A stretch of 32,309 nucleotides of DNA from an uncultured Chthonomonas sp. (GCA_903919615.1 CAIXIX010000605.1:1-32309); one strand, 5' to 3'. Counted from the stretch's first letter, positions 1-9,169 are shown. The notes: generated from the sequence alone by a model not told the origin. Made by a program: numbers and translations.

Positions 1-512
1 ACGCGGCTGAAATCGGCGCTTCTACAGATTTCTATGAGAAGCACGACATTCATATACACGTACCGGCTGGAGCCATACCTAAGGATGGTCCGTCTGCAGG
101 AATAACAATGACTACAGCCCTGGCATCCCTATTTAGTGGGCGCAAAGTGAGGCCGCTTCTAGCGATGACGGGTGAAGTCACACTCAGCGGTAGAGTACTT
201 CCTATCGGGGGATTAAAGGAGAAAGCGCTTGGCGCTCGTCGTGCAGGAATTGATATGATTATCTGTCCGGAGCGGAATCGAAAAGATGTGATGGAAGATC
301 TCCCTGAGGAGGTTCGAGAGAGCATCAAGTTCGAATTCGTGAGTGATGTTGCTGATGTCCTGAAGATGGCTCTGTTGCCACCCGAACAACAGCCGGAACC
401 GGGAATAAAGCCAGAGGGAAACAGCAGCGTGTCTGCAACGCCTCGCGCCGCAGCTCGAAGAACCAGACCCGCCCCTCGCCGAGACACTCCACCGGCGCCG
501 CCATTGCACTGA
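1..512 (+). CDS. lon: ATP-dependent Lon protease, C-terminal part (partial at window edge)
   Basis: The frame is open from the window edge (first full codon at base 3) to TGA at 510-512, so only the C-terminal proteolytic domain is present. Lon is a cytoplasmic AAA+ protease that degrades misfolded and regulatory proteins. The catalytic serine lies in KDGPSAGITM (codon 93-95) and the catalytic lysine in GGLKEKALGARRAGI. The two are 43 residues apart, matching the Ser-Lys dyad spacing of the family. After the usual end of the domain (about ...DVLKMALLP) there is a tail of roughly 45 residues rich in Pro, Arg and Ala, which is longer and lower in complexity than a typical Lon C-terminus. A strong terminator follows 19 bases downstream, so lon ends its transcription unit. 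The identification is secure; the ATPase and N-terminal domains are outside the window. Confidence 0.96.
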   Translation, partial: AAEIGASTDFYEKHDIHIHVPAGAIPKDGPSAGITMTTALASLFSGRKVRPLLAMTGEVTLSGRVLPIGGLKEKALGARRAGIDMIICPERNRKDVMEDLPEEVRESIKFEFVSDVADVLKMALLPPEQQPEPGIKPEGNSSVSATPRAAARRTRPAPRRDTPPAPPLH

Positions 513-530
513 CGCGCGACGAGTGAATCT

Positions 531-583
531 AGAGACACGGCGCATCGACCTGTATAGGTAGGTGAGCCGTGTCTCTTTTTTTT
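531..583 (+). terminator. Intrinsic terminator after lon
   Basis: A perfect 11-bp stem (agagacacggc at 531-541 with its complement at 566-576) with a 24-base loop runs into a run of eight T (576-583). It lies just after the lon stop codon. Confidence 0.9.
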
Positions 584-673
584 GGAGTGTGATCTTACTC
601 ACACCGAATCAGTAAATGAAACATGATTGCCTGCAATTTCGTATCTAATATGTAAGTAGTGTTCAAAAATAGG

Positions 674-702
674 TTGACAAATATGCACATGTACCGTACA
701 AT
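674..702 (+). promoter_or_regulatory. Sigma-70-type promoter P1 upstream of the 859 gene
   Basis: TTGACA (674-679), a 17-base spacer and TACAAT (697-702) give a perfect -35 and a 5/6 -10 at ideal spacing. The region is AT-rich and intergenic. The expected transcript start near 709 leaves a leader of about 150 bases before the ATG at 859. Confidence 0.75.
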
Positions 703-748
703 ACTTTTGTCTACACAATGGTGTCGATGTATTTCTATCTGTGCAGCT

Positions 749-817
749 CAATTGCTCGGTTATCCACTACATATAGTAGTGTATGATGAATCTCTGATAT
801 AATTAACCGAGCGATTG
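749..817 (+). repeat. Nested inverted repeat in the leader of the 859 gene
   Basis: Arm caattgctcggtta (749-762) pairs with taaccgagcgattg (804-817), a 14-bp stem with one G-T wobble. The 41-base interior holds a second hairpin, cactac (765-770) with gtagtg (776-781). In DNA this could be a spaced operator; in a P1 transcript it would be a structured leader. There is no T-run after it, so it is not a simple terminator. Confidence 0.7.
795..803 (+). promoter_or_regulatory. Extended -10 promoter P2 inside the inverted repeat
   Basis: TGATATAAT is a perfect extended -10 element (TGn plus TATAAT). No clear -35 is present, as is common with extended -10 promoters. Start would be near 810, giving a short leader of about 50 bases. 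The downstream arm of the inverted repeat overlaps the predicted start point, so a protein bound there could block it. Confidence 0.5.
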
Positions 818-858
818 TTGAAACCAATGTACGTTACCTGAAGAACAGGAGAACTACA

Positions 859-1383
859 ATGAGCGTACCGCTTAGAGTGGAGTGCTACAGGTTCGAGGAT
901 GCAGAACCTTGTAAGATTTCGAAACCTACGACAAAAACGATAAGAAGACGCGTTATCCGTCCGTTTAGCCGTCTCGTCACAATCGGCACGATATCGATCG
1001 TGTTCTCGGTGCTCGGTCTGGCTGCTGTTGGCGCAATGACACTGATGAGAGGGTTTGCAGCCGGAGCTGATCTGAAACCAATCGGTCAGAGCAGTTTTGG
1101 GCCGCTTTCGTCAGTAGTCGGGTCGGTTCATCGATCTGAAGGTTTTGTTACCGTAACCGGTTCCGTTTCGAATCCTGGCGGCCTGGCAGCGTCAGACGTT
1201 CAGGCGATCGTGGAACTGGTAAATGGTCAGAATCAAACGGTTCAGATTGAACGCGCCATGGTTGCTTTTGGCGGGGTTTCTGCCGGACAGAGCTCTCCAT
1301 TTAGCGTAACAGTTACAGACGAACCTACTGCCGTAGGTTACCGCTTGAACTTTCGACATGCAGACGGTCGTTCAATAGAGTAG
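859..1383 (+). CDS. Membrane-anchored protein of unknown function with an extracytoplasmic beta-type domain
   Basis: 174 residues. ATG at 859 is preceded by AGGAG about 8 bases upstream. Residues 1-37 are basic (TIRRRVIRPFSR just before the membrane), residues about 38-61 form one transmembrane helix, and the remainder (about 75-174) is rich in Val, Ser, Gly and Thr, with alternating hydrophobic strands such as GFVTVTGSVSNPGG and AIVELVNGQNQTVQIERA. That pattern resembles small extracytoplasmic beta-sandwich domains of the FxLYD/DUF3426 kind, where a 'SNPG' turn follows the second strand. I do not recognise a specific family. The topology is likely N-in, with the domain outside. It stands alone behind lon and has its own promoters and an unusual structured leader, which suggests specific control. 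Confidence 0.75.
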   Translation: MSVPLRVECYRFEDAEPCKISKPTTKTIRRRVIRPFSRLVTIGTISIVFSVLGLAAVGAMTLMRGFAAGADLKPIGQSSFGPLSSVVGSVHRSEGFVTVTGSVSNPGGLAASDVQAIVELVNGQNQTVQIERAMVAFGGVSAGQSSPFSVTVTDEPTAVGYRLNFRHADGRSIE

Positions 1384-1595
1384 TGCAACCTAACGCTAGG
1401 TGCGAAATTACCTGGTTGAGCAAATGCAACGTCTGAACTGTAAGCAATTGGAATGCACGTTTCAGTTGAATCAACCATACGATGCAACTTTTGCATACAG
1501 TGCCTGTAGCCCCGGAGGAAACGTCCGCTGTTGCGATGAAACACTGAACATCACTTTGAGCCCTGCGACAGTGTTGATTGACCGGTGTTTATCTT

Positions 1596-2075
1596 ATGGA
1601 CGGATTTCTCATTCGCGAAGCCGAGGCTGCCGATCGTGAACAGATTGGCTTGTTATGGCTATATCAGATGCGCTTTCACCAACGCCGTGACTCGCGCTTC
1701 TCAATACCTCAAGATGGCTGCCAGCAGTATGAAAAAAGAGTAGCGGAACTTATCCGCTCCCGTGACGGTAAAGTTCTTGTTGCTCAGGATGTTGCTTCGA
1801 GTGAGGTTGTTGCCTATATCATGGGCGAGATAAAGGATAGGCCATCTATCGGTATCGACGGCGCTTTTGGTTTTGTGTCTGACCTTTATGTGATGGAAGA
1901 GTGGCGACGCGTGGGTCTCGGGCGGTCTCTATTTGTAGAGTTGCGCAAATGGTTTGTATCTCGAGGCGTATCGGCCGTTGAACTGTATGTATCGGAGCGA
2001 AATCCCGCTGCGGTGGAGTTCTGGCAAGAGCTTGGTTTGCAAAAATACCTCTTGTTGATGCATCTGGATTTGTAG
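1596..2075 (+). CDS. GNAT family N-acetyltransferase
   Basis: About 159 residues from ATG at 1596 (MDGFLIREAE). An in-frame TTG at 1578 is possible, but the GNAT fold normally starts with the strand 'FLIREAE'. Motif A, which binds acetyl-CoA, is clear in VSDLYVMEEWRRVGLGRSLF (R-x-x-G-x-G/R). Motif B follows in AVELYVSERNPAAVEFWQEL. Length is normal for a single GNAT domain. The acceptor substrate cannot be read from sequence; small-molecule amines or protein N-termini are usual for the family. No good ribosome-binding site is visible before either start. It is not clearly in an operon with its neighbours: 212 bases separate it from the gene before and 147 bases from leuB. Confidence 0.85.
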   Translation: MDGFLIREAEAADREQIGLLWLYQMRFHQRRDSRFSIPQDGCQQYEKRVAELIRSRDGKVLVAQDVASSEVVAYIMGEIKDRPSIGIDGAFGFVSDLYVMEEWRRVGLGRSLFVELRKWFVSRGVSAVELYVSERNPAAVEFWQELGLQKYLLLMHLDL

Positions 2076-2222
2076 TTACGCTCTCCTAAACACAACTTCA
2101 GCATGTGGTACTCTGTATGTCGGTATACTGCGCGAACTCCTGACATCCTTCTGATTTTCTCCAGACCCTGTGCTCAGCGTCGATCGCAGCAGAATTCGAT
2201 TATCCATTTTGGAGGATATTTC

Positions 2223-3323
2223 ATGACTTTTAAGATTGCCGTTCTACCAGGGGACGGTATCGGCCCGGAGATTATTGACCAGGCCGTCAATGTAATCGGT
2301 GCGGTCGCAGCGCGATTCTCAATTGCTCTGGAGCTGAACTCTGCACTTGTCGGCGGAATCGCATATGATGCGACCGGGCATCCGCTGCCGGATGAAACGC
2401 TGGAACTATGTCGAAATTCGGATGCAGTTCTGCTCGGCGCGGTCGGCGGTCCTAAGTGGGATTCCGTACAGCCTGCATCGCTAAGACCTGAAGTTGGAGC
2501 GCTGCTGCCGTTGCGGCGTGAGCTTGGTCTGTTTGCCAATCTTCGCCCCGCCACACTGTTCCGGGCTCTGTCAGCTGTATCTTCGCTGCGTTCAGATATC
2601 GTTGGCGACGGCCTCGATCTGCTTGTTGTCAGAGAACTTACAGGTGGCATCTACTTTGGTCAGCCAAAGGGACGAAGCGCTGATGGTTTGACTGCGACGG
2701 ATACATGCGTTTATTCGAAATCTGAGATTGAGAGAATCGCGGTAGTTGGCTTCGAGGCTGCTCTAAAGAGAGGCAAGAAACTTTGCTCCGTCGACAAGGC
2801 AAACGTCCTCGAGACCTCTCGTTTCTGGCGCGAAGTCGTTATTGAAGTCAGCAGCCGGTATCCGCAGGTTGAGCTCTCCCACATGCTCGTTGATAATTGC
2901 GCGATGCAGCTTGTCAGGAACCCAAAACAGTTTGACGTAATCGTTACAGAAAACATGTTTGGAGACATTCTAAGCGACGAGGCATCTATGTTAACTGGTA
3001 GTCTTGGTATGCTGCCGTCGGCAAGCCTTGGCTCAACACCGACTGCAGGCGGTGCAGGAACGTTTGGTCTCTACGAGCCGATCCATGGCTCTGCGCCGGA
3101 CATTGCAGGTAAGAACATCGCCAATCCTCTCGCTACGATCCTCTCATGTGCCTTACTCTTCCGTCATTCGCTGGGCGCCGAAGATGCGGCGGTTGTTATT
3201 GAGTCAGCAGTTACATCGGTCCTGAACGCTGGTTATCGCACGGCAGACATTGCCGGTAATGCCGATGTACCTCTGGGCACCGTTGAGATGGGCAACAAAG
3301 TGCTCGAAGCCCTGCTTGCGTAA
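2223..3323 (+). CDS. leuB: 3-isopropylmalate dehydrogenase
   Basis: 366 residues from ATG at 2223, set by GGAGG at 2211-2215 (7-base gap); the frame is open further upstream but lacks support. The enzyme oxidatively decarboxylates 3-isopropylmalate to 2-oxoisocaproate with NAD, the third step of leucine synthesis in the cytoplasm. Evidence: N-terminal [15 protein letters not shown], the substrate-binding arginines in [14 protein letters not shown] and [12 protein letters not shown], the metal-binding aspartates in VDNCAMQLV and [12 protein letters not shown], and the nucleotide-binding end [21 protein letters not shown]. Length is standard. It lies alone, without leuA, leuC or leuD beside it, and ends at a hairpin shared with the convergent gene. 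A TATACT element at 2124-2129 could be a -10, but no -35 fits. Confidence 0.96.
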   Translation: MTFKIAVLPGDGIGPEIIDQAVNVIGAVAARFSIALELNSALVGGIAYDATGHPLPDETLELCRNSDAVLLGAVGGPKWDSVQPASLRPEVGALLPLRRELGLFANLRPATLFRALSAVSSLRSDIVGDGLDLLVVRELTGGIYFGQPKGRSADGLTATDTCVYSKSEIERIAVVGFEAALKRGKKLCSVDKANVLETSRFWREVVIEVSSRYPQVELSHMLVDNCAMQLVRNPKQFDVIVTENMFGDILSDEASMLTGSLGMLPSASLGSTPTAGGAGTFGLYEPIHGSAPDIAGKNIANPLATILSCALLFRHSLGAEDAAVVIESAVTSVLNAGYRTADIAGNADVPLGTVEMGNKVLEALLA

Positions 3324-3338
3324 TCAAACATAAATAAC

Positions 3339-3377
3339 GGGCGGCCAGAAATCGAGTTCGTTTGATTCCTGGCCGCC
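3339..3377. terminator. Hairpin between convergent genes, possible bidirectional terminator
   Basis: ggcggccag (3340-3348) pairs with ctggccgcc (3369-3377), a 9-bp GC-rich stem with a 20-base loop. It sits between leuB and the convergent acetyltransferase gene. T-runs on either side are poor, so the terminator call rests mainly on position and stem strength. Confidence 0.5.
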
Positions 3378-3400
3378 TGCAATAAGTTCATCAGCGACTG

Positions 3401-4231
3401 CTATTCCTTGTTTATAACATTTTCCTGGTTCGCTGGAATCATCCACAGATCAAACGTGCCCTGACATGTAAATCCAAGTCTCCTATAGACGGGTTCTCCC
3501 ATTGCACTTGCCTGAAGCGTAGCAAATTGGCAACCGGATTCTCGAGTATAGTTCACGGCGCGTGCAGTGACCGCCGCTCCAATTCCTTGATTCCTAAACT
3601 CACTTAGTACGGAAACGCAGAATATACCTCCCGATTCATCATTCAGGTGGAGTAGTGACGTGCCGACCGGGTCGCGATCTATGTACGCGGTGAAAAGTCG
3701 TACCCGCGAACTAGAATTCTCTGGATGTTGGACTAGTGGCCGCATCAGGTCGAGGACCTGTAGAGGCATGTTGGAACCGATGCTGCAGGTTTTGATCCAC
3801 TCAGAGATCTCAAGCTCAGTTGACGGTTCTCTAATCTCAAGCCCATCTGTTGGGCGAACGGTAAACAAGCCAGAATCAGACCCGATGCTCATACCAGGCA
3901 TACTCGATGCGAGGGAATAGCCAAGACTACTCAATACGTTTGCTGCGTTAGCGGGTCGGCTGCAAGGGCCAAGGAAGACGGCAAATGGACAGCCTTTGTC
4001 GCGAAAATAGCGCGTACAATCGGATACTGTTTGAGCAAACTTGTCTGAAGTTGCGAGAAATCTCGTCGCAATGTTAGCCACGGGGTGTAACGCGCCTGTA
4101 TAGCAGCGCAAAACGTCCTCAGTTTCCAGTACTTCACTGCCGGGTATGCATGCGAATTGTCGATAGAAGTCATCGACGTTTCGTTCGTTAATTCTGGCGA
4201 GTTCTGCGTTGGTTTCGGAAAGTGAGTCCAC
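3401..4231 (-). CDS. Two-domain GNAT family acetyltransferase
   Basis: 276 residues from a GTG start at 4231, with AGGA about 9 bases upstream. The C-terminal half (about 130-265) is a recognisable GNAT domain: FCVSVLSEFRNQGIGAAVTA carries the acetyl-CoA-binding R/Q-x-x-G-x-G/A motif, and ATLQASAMGEPVYRRLGF is motif B ending in the usual 'YRRLGF'. The N-terminal half resembles a degenerate GNAT domain: FAVFLGPCSRPANAANVLSS has the spacing but not the glycines. Such tandem GNATs often keep only one active site. Its start is 16 bases after the stop of the GH106 gene, so it is probably co-transcribed with it; whether it modifies a sugar or an amine is unknown. Confidence 0.85.
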   Translation of the reverse strand: MDSLSETNAELARINERNVDDFYRQFACIPGSEVLETEDVLRCYTGALHPVANIATRFLATSDKFAQTVSDCTRYFRDKGCPFAVFLGPCSRPANAANVLSSLGYSLASSMPGMSIGSDSGLFTVRPTDGLEIREPSTELEISEWIKTCSIGSNMPLQVLDLMRPLVQHPENSSSRVRLFTAYIDRDPVGTSLLHLNDESGGIFCVSVLSEFRNQGIGAAVTARAVNYTRESGCQFATLQASAMGEPVYRRLGFTCQGTFDLWMIPANQENVINKE

Positions 4232-4247
4232 TGATAAGTCCTATTAA

Positions 4248-7200
4248 CTAATGGATTAGCAGGCGCGGCGACTGCAGTTCAACCGGGCCGAGAAGGCCGG
4301 ATGGATCGAGGGGCGCGCCTGGACTGAAGAACGGGATTGTTGTATGCGTGTACTTCTTGTCAGGTGTTAGCGCCGAGTCCCCGATCAGTCGATTAACCCA
4401 CGTGTTGGTTACGGCAATGACAATCCGATTGGTACCGGACACGAGCGCTTGGCCAACTTCTACCCGATACGGAGGTTTCCACAGTACGCCAAGCGCATGC
4501 CCATTGACCCGTACCTCTGCCAAACTGTGAACGTCTCCGAGATTTAAATAGATCGGCGCACCCTTATCGACAAGGAGATGTGGCGGCAGCGTGATCTCTT
4601 TGCTATATATTGCGGTTCCGGAATAGTGTTTAATTCCGTCCTCGCCACTTTTTGTCCAATCTTCAAGTGAGTTAAACGTCACAGCGCGAGGACCTCCCCA
4701 CGCCGGATCGAATTTCACCTCCCACGGCCCTTCGATGTGAAGTCGATAGGGTGGTGAGGTAACGGCAGCTCTCACAGCGGAGCGCGAAGACGTCTGTACG
4801 AGGTAGTTTCCCTGTTCCCAAGCGTAAAGTTTGCCGGAAGATTCCGAACTGGAGGACGTGTCGACTAACGGCCACTGAGACCTTGGACGGTATGGCGGCA
4901 AGACAATGGTATCGTTTTCCGTGAGCGTGATCGTTCCAGGTTTGCCACCGATCGTGTAGTCGATGCGGGCAGATTTGACCCGCAGCGGAGCAGGGTCACT
5001 ACCGGCCAGATCATTGGATGCTTTCGCATACAGCTTGTTGTTACGGATCATCGAGGAAAGGCGTGCAGTAACGTCGATCTGGGCTCGGGTCTCCGCCAGA
5101 ATACCGTAGACGGCATGGCTAATTCGAAGCTGCTGCGCAACTGAATGAACTGCCGCTGGTTTCTCGACGTGTTCGAAGTGGGTGGCGTGAGCATCATTCT
5201 TTCGGAACACGACAAATATGGACTGCCCTGGTTCAAAATCCAGGGTTACCTCTGTGCGTCCGTCCGCAGTCGATCGCCAAATAGGAGCAGGCTTTTCCTC
5301 GCCGGACTCGGGGTTCCATAATTCGGGCGCCTTTCCCGAAATTCGAAATGTGCAGTGAGCCAGCACGCGTTGTTGTTCGTGATTTGCAACAAAATAGAGG
5401 TCCTGGCCGTGAAGAGTCCTGTGCAGGTAGTTAATTGAAGCACCATCTACATCGTGTGAAAAATCTTGCAGCACCTTGCGTTGACGAAGTAAATCACTAA
5501 CGCCACCATAATCGCCAGTCCAAACAATTTTGCCGCGACCAACAGTGTGTTCGATGACATGCTTGCCATCGATGGCGCCCCATAGGACATTTGCGATCTG
5601 CTTGACCTGTTCTTCAGAACCCGGATAACCTCTTAGCCCTGCAGAATGGGCAGGCCGCGGACCAAATACTATGGCTCCCTGGCTAACCAGGCTGGCAATG
5701 CGACGGAGCGTATCGAGCGAAATCGACGGATCGTTAGGCAGGATGAGAAGTCGGTATCGCGCGCCTGACGGCAGGAATAGCGATCCGTCTGATGGGGAAA
5801 CAGATATCCGCTTCATGAGAGTTTCATGATCCGCGCCATCGAGCCTGTAACCAGGCGGTGGGTCGCTGAATGCTCGCCCATCACCCTGAAATTGCAGGCA
5901 ATCGTCACCCTCGTAAGATAAGATGTCTGCTGCGCACTGACCTGATTGCAACACGTACTGGCAGCGGGCCAGGTAGCGGAAGTAGGCTTCGCCCTGGTTC
6001 CACCAGGTTAGATTTCTGGTGAGATAGATACCGTTGCCCCAAGCTGTTCCGGGCTTTTTTCCATCGGTGTCTGGCTGATGTGTGCTGGAATGAAAGTAGT
6101 AGCGATTCACTCCCTGGCTGTAAATCCAGTCTCCCCAGATTTTCATGTTCCAGGGAGTAAAGTTCCAATCTTGATTCGCCGTAAACGATTCCGCACCTAT
6201 GATGCGGCGGCCGTAGGTGTGTGCCGCAGAAGAAGCCATTAATGCGAGCTTGCCATCATTAGCATTCCCGTACCAGAATTCGCTCATGGGCATGTCGTTA
6301 AGGCCAGATGCATGAAGCGAATCGAAGTTGCCATTTCCGTACGCTTCGACCTGGCCCTTCATCCCATGATTATGCAGAAGCTGTGAAAAGTAGCCCCAAT
6401 AGTTTGAATCAAATAGTCCGGCAAGTGTCACCTGAAGGTCGTGGGTGAAGCGGTGCGTAAGATCCTCCGACTCCACAGTACGACCAGTCAAGGTGACAAG
6501 CCAGGGCGCCGCATCGTAGCCATTTTGTGCATTAAACTCTGCGGAAAGGCCATTCGTCCAGTTCTGTGAACCTACTTCATAACTATCAATTAATGAGTAA
6601 ACGAGCGATTTGCCAGCAAGAGGGCCTGCGTCTCGAATAGCTCGGTCCATCATTCCGGCAAAATGATGATCGAGCGCTTGCCTGCTAAGTTTATCGCACT
6701 CTAACCCCAATCCATGAGCTGATGCAGGGTGGTTTACCGCTCCTGTCGACGTTGCGCCAAATCGAATGACAGTCCACCTTCCCGCCGTGGGATGCCAGTT
6801 TCGGTTCGTCCGGAGATTAATGATCGAGGATAAACGTACCGGTCCGTTCACTCCAGGACCTGGGCCAAGCAAGTTTACGGAGGCTAGCCTTACCGCGTTT
6901 TCGCCGGCCGAGAGTTTGAACACGAGGCGGAAATTTCGAGACTTAGTTAGCGGGAAAGCAGCGCGGGATTGCCAGTTGATATCCTGAGGTGGCTGAACTG
7001 TAGAAAGAGTGCGCCAGTTTTTTGATTCGTCCATTGCCTCAATGGTGGTCTGCTGAATTGGGTAGGGATTTAGCCATTCGAAGCCATTGTCGGTTGGCTT
7101 CGGCTGGCGCTGCACGATTGCGAAACGTATGCTGCTCGCAAAGAACTGTTGCGGACAGCTAAATTCGATCCATGCCAAACCAGACGGGTCACCGTGTATC

Positions 7201-7829
7201 TCTATAGACTTGGCGCCGCTGCCGCCAAAAATATACGCCCGATCTTCCGGCGAAAATACTGCGCCAGAACTCAGGGTGATCTCCGGATTAACTTCCGACA
7301 TCATTGGGCCGGACTCAGATGCCGGAGTTGGAAACGCAACTGCAGCAGTATCTCTGTAATAGCCGTACCGAACATAGGGCATGGGTGGTGGTACGAGCGT
7401 TCCAGGTTGCGTGGACTGCGCCTCGCTCCAAACCACCATCTTCATTGAGTCCGCAGGTGTAATCCATGGCCCACCGCTGGAGCTCCAGCCATCACAGTTC
7501 TCAATGCCAAGTTCAAGACCTAATCGTGCAGCCTCCTTTACTGCAAAAGAGGTCAAGTTCCACCACTGCGGAGACATAACGGGCGTTTGCCCCTCGGGAA
7601 GCGTAGCAACATTACAGATGGTTCCGCCACCAATGCCAACCCGTTTCATTGCCTCAAGATCCGCAGTGATGCCTGCTGCGCTTATATGCCCATTCGCCCA
7701 GTGCCACCAAACTTGCGGGCGAGCGTCGCCCGGCGGGTTTTTGAAGCCGGCAGCCAGGTCGAGTACTTGAGCAGATGCATAGCTAGTGACGAGAAAGAGC
7801 GTTACTAAGGGGGTTAACTTCTTGAACAT
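4248..7829 (-). CDS. Secreted GH106-type alpha-L-rhamnosidase
   Basis: 1193 residues with a Sec signal peptide (cleavage near residue 20, YASA/Q). GH106 enzymes remove terminal alpha-L-rhamnose from plant pectins (rhamnogalacturonans) and flavonoid glycosides. Evidence: ARPQVWWHWANGHIS with GITADLEAMKRVGIGG (residues about 36-68), ENCDGWSSSGGPWITPADSM (110-129), DSYEVG (415-420), GAESFTANQDW (545-555) and the HQPDTDGKKPG...TWW block (583-610). Glu418 and Glu547 are the obvious candidate acid/base residues by motif. The C-terminal about 150 residues form a galactose-binding-like sandwich, with LGDVHSLAEVRVNGHALGVLW near the end. Size fits the family (about 1100-1200). No good ribosome-binding site is visible. 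It is the fourth gene in the run of minus-strand genes facing the NRPS and is followed closely by a GNAT gene. Confidence 0.88.
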   Translation of the reverse strand: MFKKLTPLVTLFLVTSYASAQVLDLAAGFKNPPGDARPQVWWHWANGHISAAGITADLEAMKRVGIGGGTICNVATLPEGQTPVMSPQWWNLTSFAVKEAARLGLELGIENCDGWSSSGGPWITPADSMKMVVWSEAQSTQPGTLVPPPMPYVRYGYYRDTAAVAFPTPASESGPMMSEVNPEITLSSGAVFSPEDRAYIFGGSGAKSIEIHGDPSGLAWIEFSCPQQFFASSIRFAIVQRQPKPTDNGFEWLNPYPIQQTTIEAMDESKNWRTLSTVQPPQDINWQSRAAFPLTKSRNFRLVFKLSAGENAVRLASVNLLGPGPGVNGPVRLSSIINLRTNRNWHPTAGRWTVIRFGATSTGAVNHPASAHGLGLECDKLSRQALDHHFAGMMDRAIRDAGPLAGKSLVYSLIDSYEVGSQNWTNGLSAEFNAQNGYDAAPWLVTLTGRTVESEDLTHRFTHDLQVTLAGLFDSNYWGYFSQLLHNHGMKGQVEAYGNGNFDSLHASGLNDMPMSEFWYGNANDGKLALMASSAAHTYGRRIIGAESFTANQDWNFTPWNMKIWGDWIYSQGVNRYYFHSSTHQPDTDGKKPGTAWGNGIYLTRNLTWWNQGEAYFRYLARCQYVLQSGQCAADILSYEGDDCLQFQGDGRAFSDPPPGYRLDGADHETLMKRISVSPSDGSLFLPSGARYRLLILPNDPSISLDTLRRIASLVSQGAIVFGPRPAHSAGLRGYPGSEEQVKQIANVLWGAIDGKHVIEHTVGRGKIVWTGDYGGVSDLLRQRKVLQDFSHDVDGASINYLHRTLHGQDLYFVANHEQQRVLAHCTFRISGKAPELWNPESGEEKPAPIWRSTADGRTEVTLDFEPGQSIFVVFRKNDAHATHFEHVEKPAAVHSVAQQLRISHAVYGILAETRAQIDVTARLSSMIRNNKLYAKASNDLAGSDPAPLRVKSARIDYTIGGKPGTITLTENDTIVLPPYRPRSQWPLVDTSSSSESSGKLYAWEQGNYLVQTSSRSAVRAAVTSPPYRLHIEGPWEVKFDPAWGGPRAVTFNSLEDWTKSGEDGIKHYSGTAIYSKEITLPPHLLVDKGAPIYLNLGDVHSLAEVRVNGHALGVLWKPPYRVEVGQALVSGTNRIVIAVTNTWVNRLIGDSALTPDKKYTHTTIPFFSPGAPLDPSGLLGPVELQSPRLLIH

Positions 7830-7965
7830 TGCAATTGAATTCTAAAACGGCGACGATGCGCTGTTTTGCCGATGGATGAGCTTGGATTTGCTGGAACAAC
7901 AGGCTACGGCATCTGGAGTGATCTTACGTGTTCTCTCCAGACGCCGCGCCAGGGTGGGGGACAAA

Positions 7966-9120
7966 TTAGTTAGCGAAGAAGCTATCTGAAAGAGCAGTCT
8001 TCAGGTTGATGTGATTGTAAGGCATGTCATATGCTTTGGTTTTATCGGTGGCATTTGCAATATATGCGTCGCCGGTTGCGGGTCGGAATACCACCGCATG
8101 AAGCGAACCTGTGTGCAGCGTCTTCATCAGATCCTGAGCGGCAGCAACATCAATCTGACCATATAGAGACTGCAGGCTGTTGCCGACCTTCTTATTCCAG
8201 GCGCTGCTCATTCCCATCGACATATAGACCATGCCAGGCTTTGTGGAAAAGGGCAGATTATCCGAGCTGTAGACATCACACTTTGTGTGGGAGGTCTTAA
8301 GCGCTCGAACCTGGTTTTCTGTTGCCGATGAGATGCAGTAGAGTAAGGATGTGGTTCGAGTGCCGTTCTTTACCAGGTCAACCGCCTGATTGAGGTTCGT
8401 TGCAAACTCAACTGTATCCCGTATCACAAAGTTAAGCGGCCGACCGTCAAAGCTGTCCGTCTGCATATCCCAGTCATCGCCGATCTCGGACATGGCGATT
8501 CCTGAAGCGTTCATGCCAGTGACCATGCCGATTTGTCCCAACCAACTGACGTTAAGAAATGGAACGCCATGATCGGGTTTGTAGACTATGATCGCCGGGT
8601 ATTTTTGTATGCCTACACGTGTCTCATAATCCAGAGCCCTGATCTGAATGAGGTCGTTGCCTTTTGTTGCCTTGCCTACTGCGGCAAAGAACGTGCAATG
8701 CCATTCTGAAATGTCCGGCACTGCCAGCCCACGCTGTATTTCTTCAATCGGCAGGCCGGATCCGTCTGCTAGGCCCCTGATCTCCTGAAGATACTCCGGC
8801 CTGAGGTGCCTCGTATAACCGGACCAGATTGCATCGACCTCAGCAGTTGATTTACCCAGTCCAAGCAGCATGATTGGGCTGACCCTGTGAGTCATGTACC
8901 GAATCTCTGCGGCGCATAGTTTTCCGTGAGCGTATCCCATTTCGTAGGGTGTGCCTTTGAGGTAGAGCACCGTCGCCTTAGAGCCGTCGGCTCCAACTTC
9001 AATCCGCTTTCCATGCGCGTTTACATCCACAGTTTGAGCGGAGAGGGCTTTTGGCAGGAAAGCGGTACAGAGCAGGCCAGCCAGGGCAATTACGGACACG
9101 TTTCGCAAATGTAGTCGCAT
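7966..9120 (-). CDS. C45-family autoproteolytic acyltransferase/hydrolase (Ntn fold)
   Basis: 384 residues with a Sec signal peptide (about 1-28, ending KALSA/Q), so it acts outside the cytoplasm. The family (acyl-CoA:6-aminopenicillanic acid acyltransferase and relatives) self-cleaves to expose an N-terminal cysteine that makes or breaks amide bonds of small N-acyl or peptide substrates. Evidence: GTPYEMGYAHGKLCA (56-70), candidate nucleophile Cys142 in SEWHCTFFAA, and IRALDYETR followed by a strand, as is typical of the family's 'R-x-x-D' element. The residue before the Cys is His, whereas the fungal enzyme has Gly. A GGGAG about 10 bases upstream supports the ATG at 9120. It follows the S45 acylase gene by 49 bases, so the two unrelated Ntn-hydrolases are likely co-expressed. 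The substrate is unknown. Confidence 0.85.
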   Translation of the reverse strand: MRLHLRNVSVIALAGLLCTAFLPKALSAQTVDVNAHGKRIEVGADGSKATVLYLKGTPYEMGYAHGKLCAAEIRYMTHRVSPIMLLGLGKSTAEVDAIWSGYTRHLRPEYLQEIRGLADGSGLPIEEIQRGLAVPDISEWHCTFFAAVGKATKGNDLIQIRALDYETRVGIQKYPAIIVYKPDHGVPFLNVSWLGQIGMVTGMNASGIAMSEIGDDWDMQTDSFDGRPLNFVIRDTVEFATNLNQAVDLVKNGTRTTSLLYCISSATENQVRALKTSHTKCDVYSSDNLPFSTKPGMVYMSMGMSSAWNKKVGNSLQSLYGQIDVAAAQDLMKTLHTGSLHAVVFRPATGDAYIANATDKTKAYDMPYNHINLKTALSDSFFAN

Positions 9121-9169
9121 ATAGAAGTCGCTCCCATGTCGTGTGCACAGTTGAATCGTATTGCTCGTC

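Noticed and set aside
1384-1402. Small hairpin (accta/taggt) after the 859 gene as terminator
   Set aside because: Only 5 bp with no T-run.
1400-1639. 79-residue cysteine-rich open frame between the 859 gene and the GNAT gene
   Set aside because: No ribosome-binding site, no recognisable pattern, and it overlaps the GNAT start; likely chance.
7912-7941. 7-bp hairpin (tctggag/ctccaga) between the C45 and GH106 genes as terminator
   Set aside because: No T-run on the minus strand; too weak to separate transcription units with confidence.
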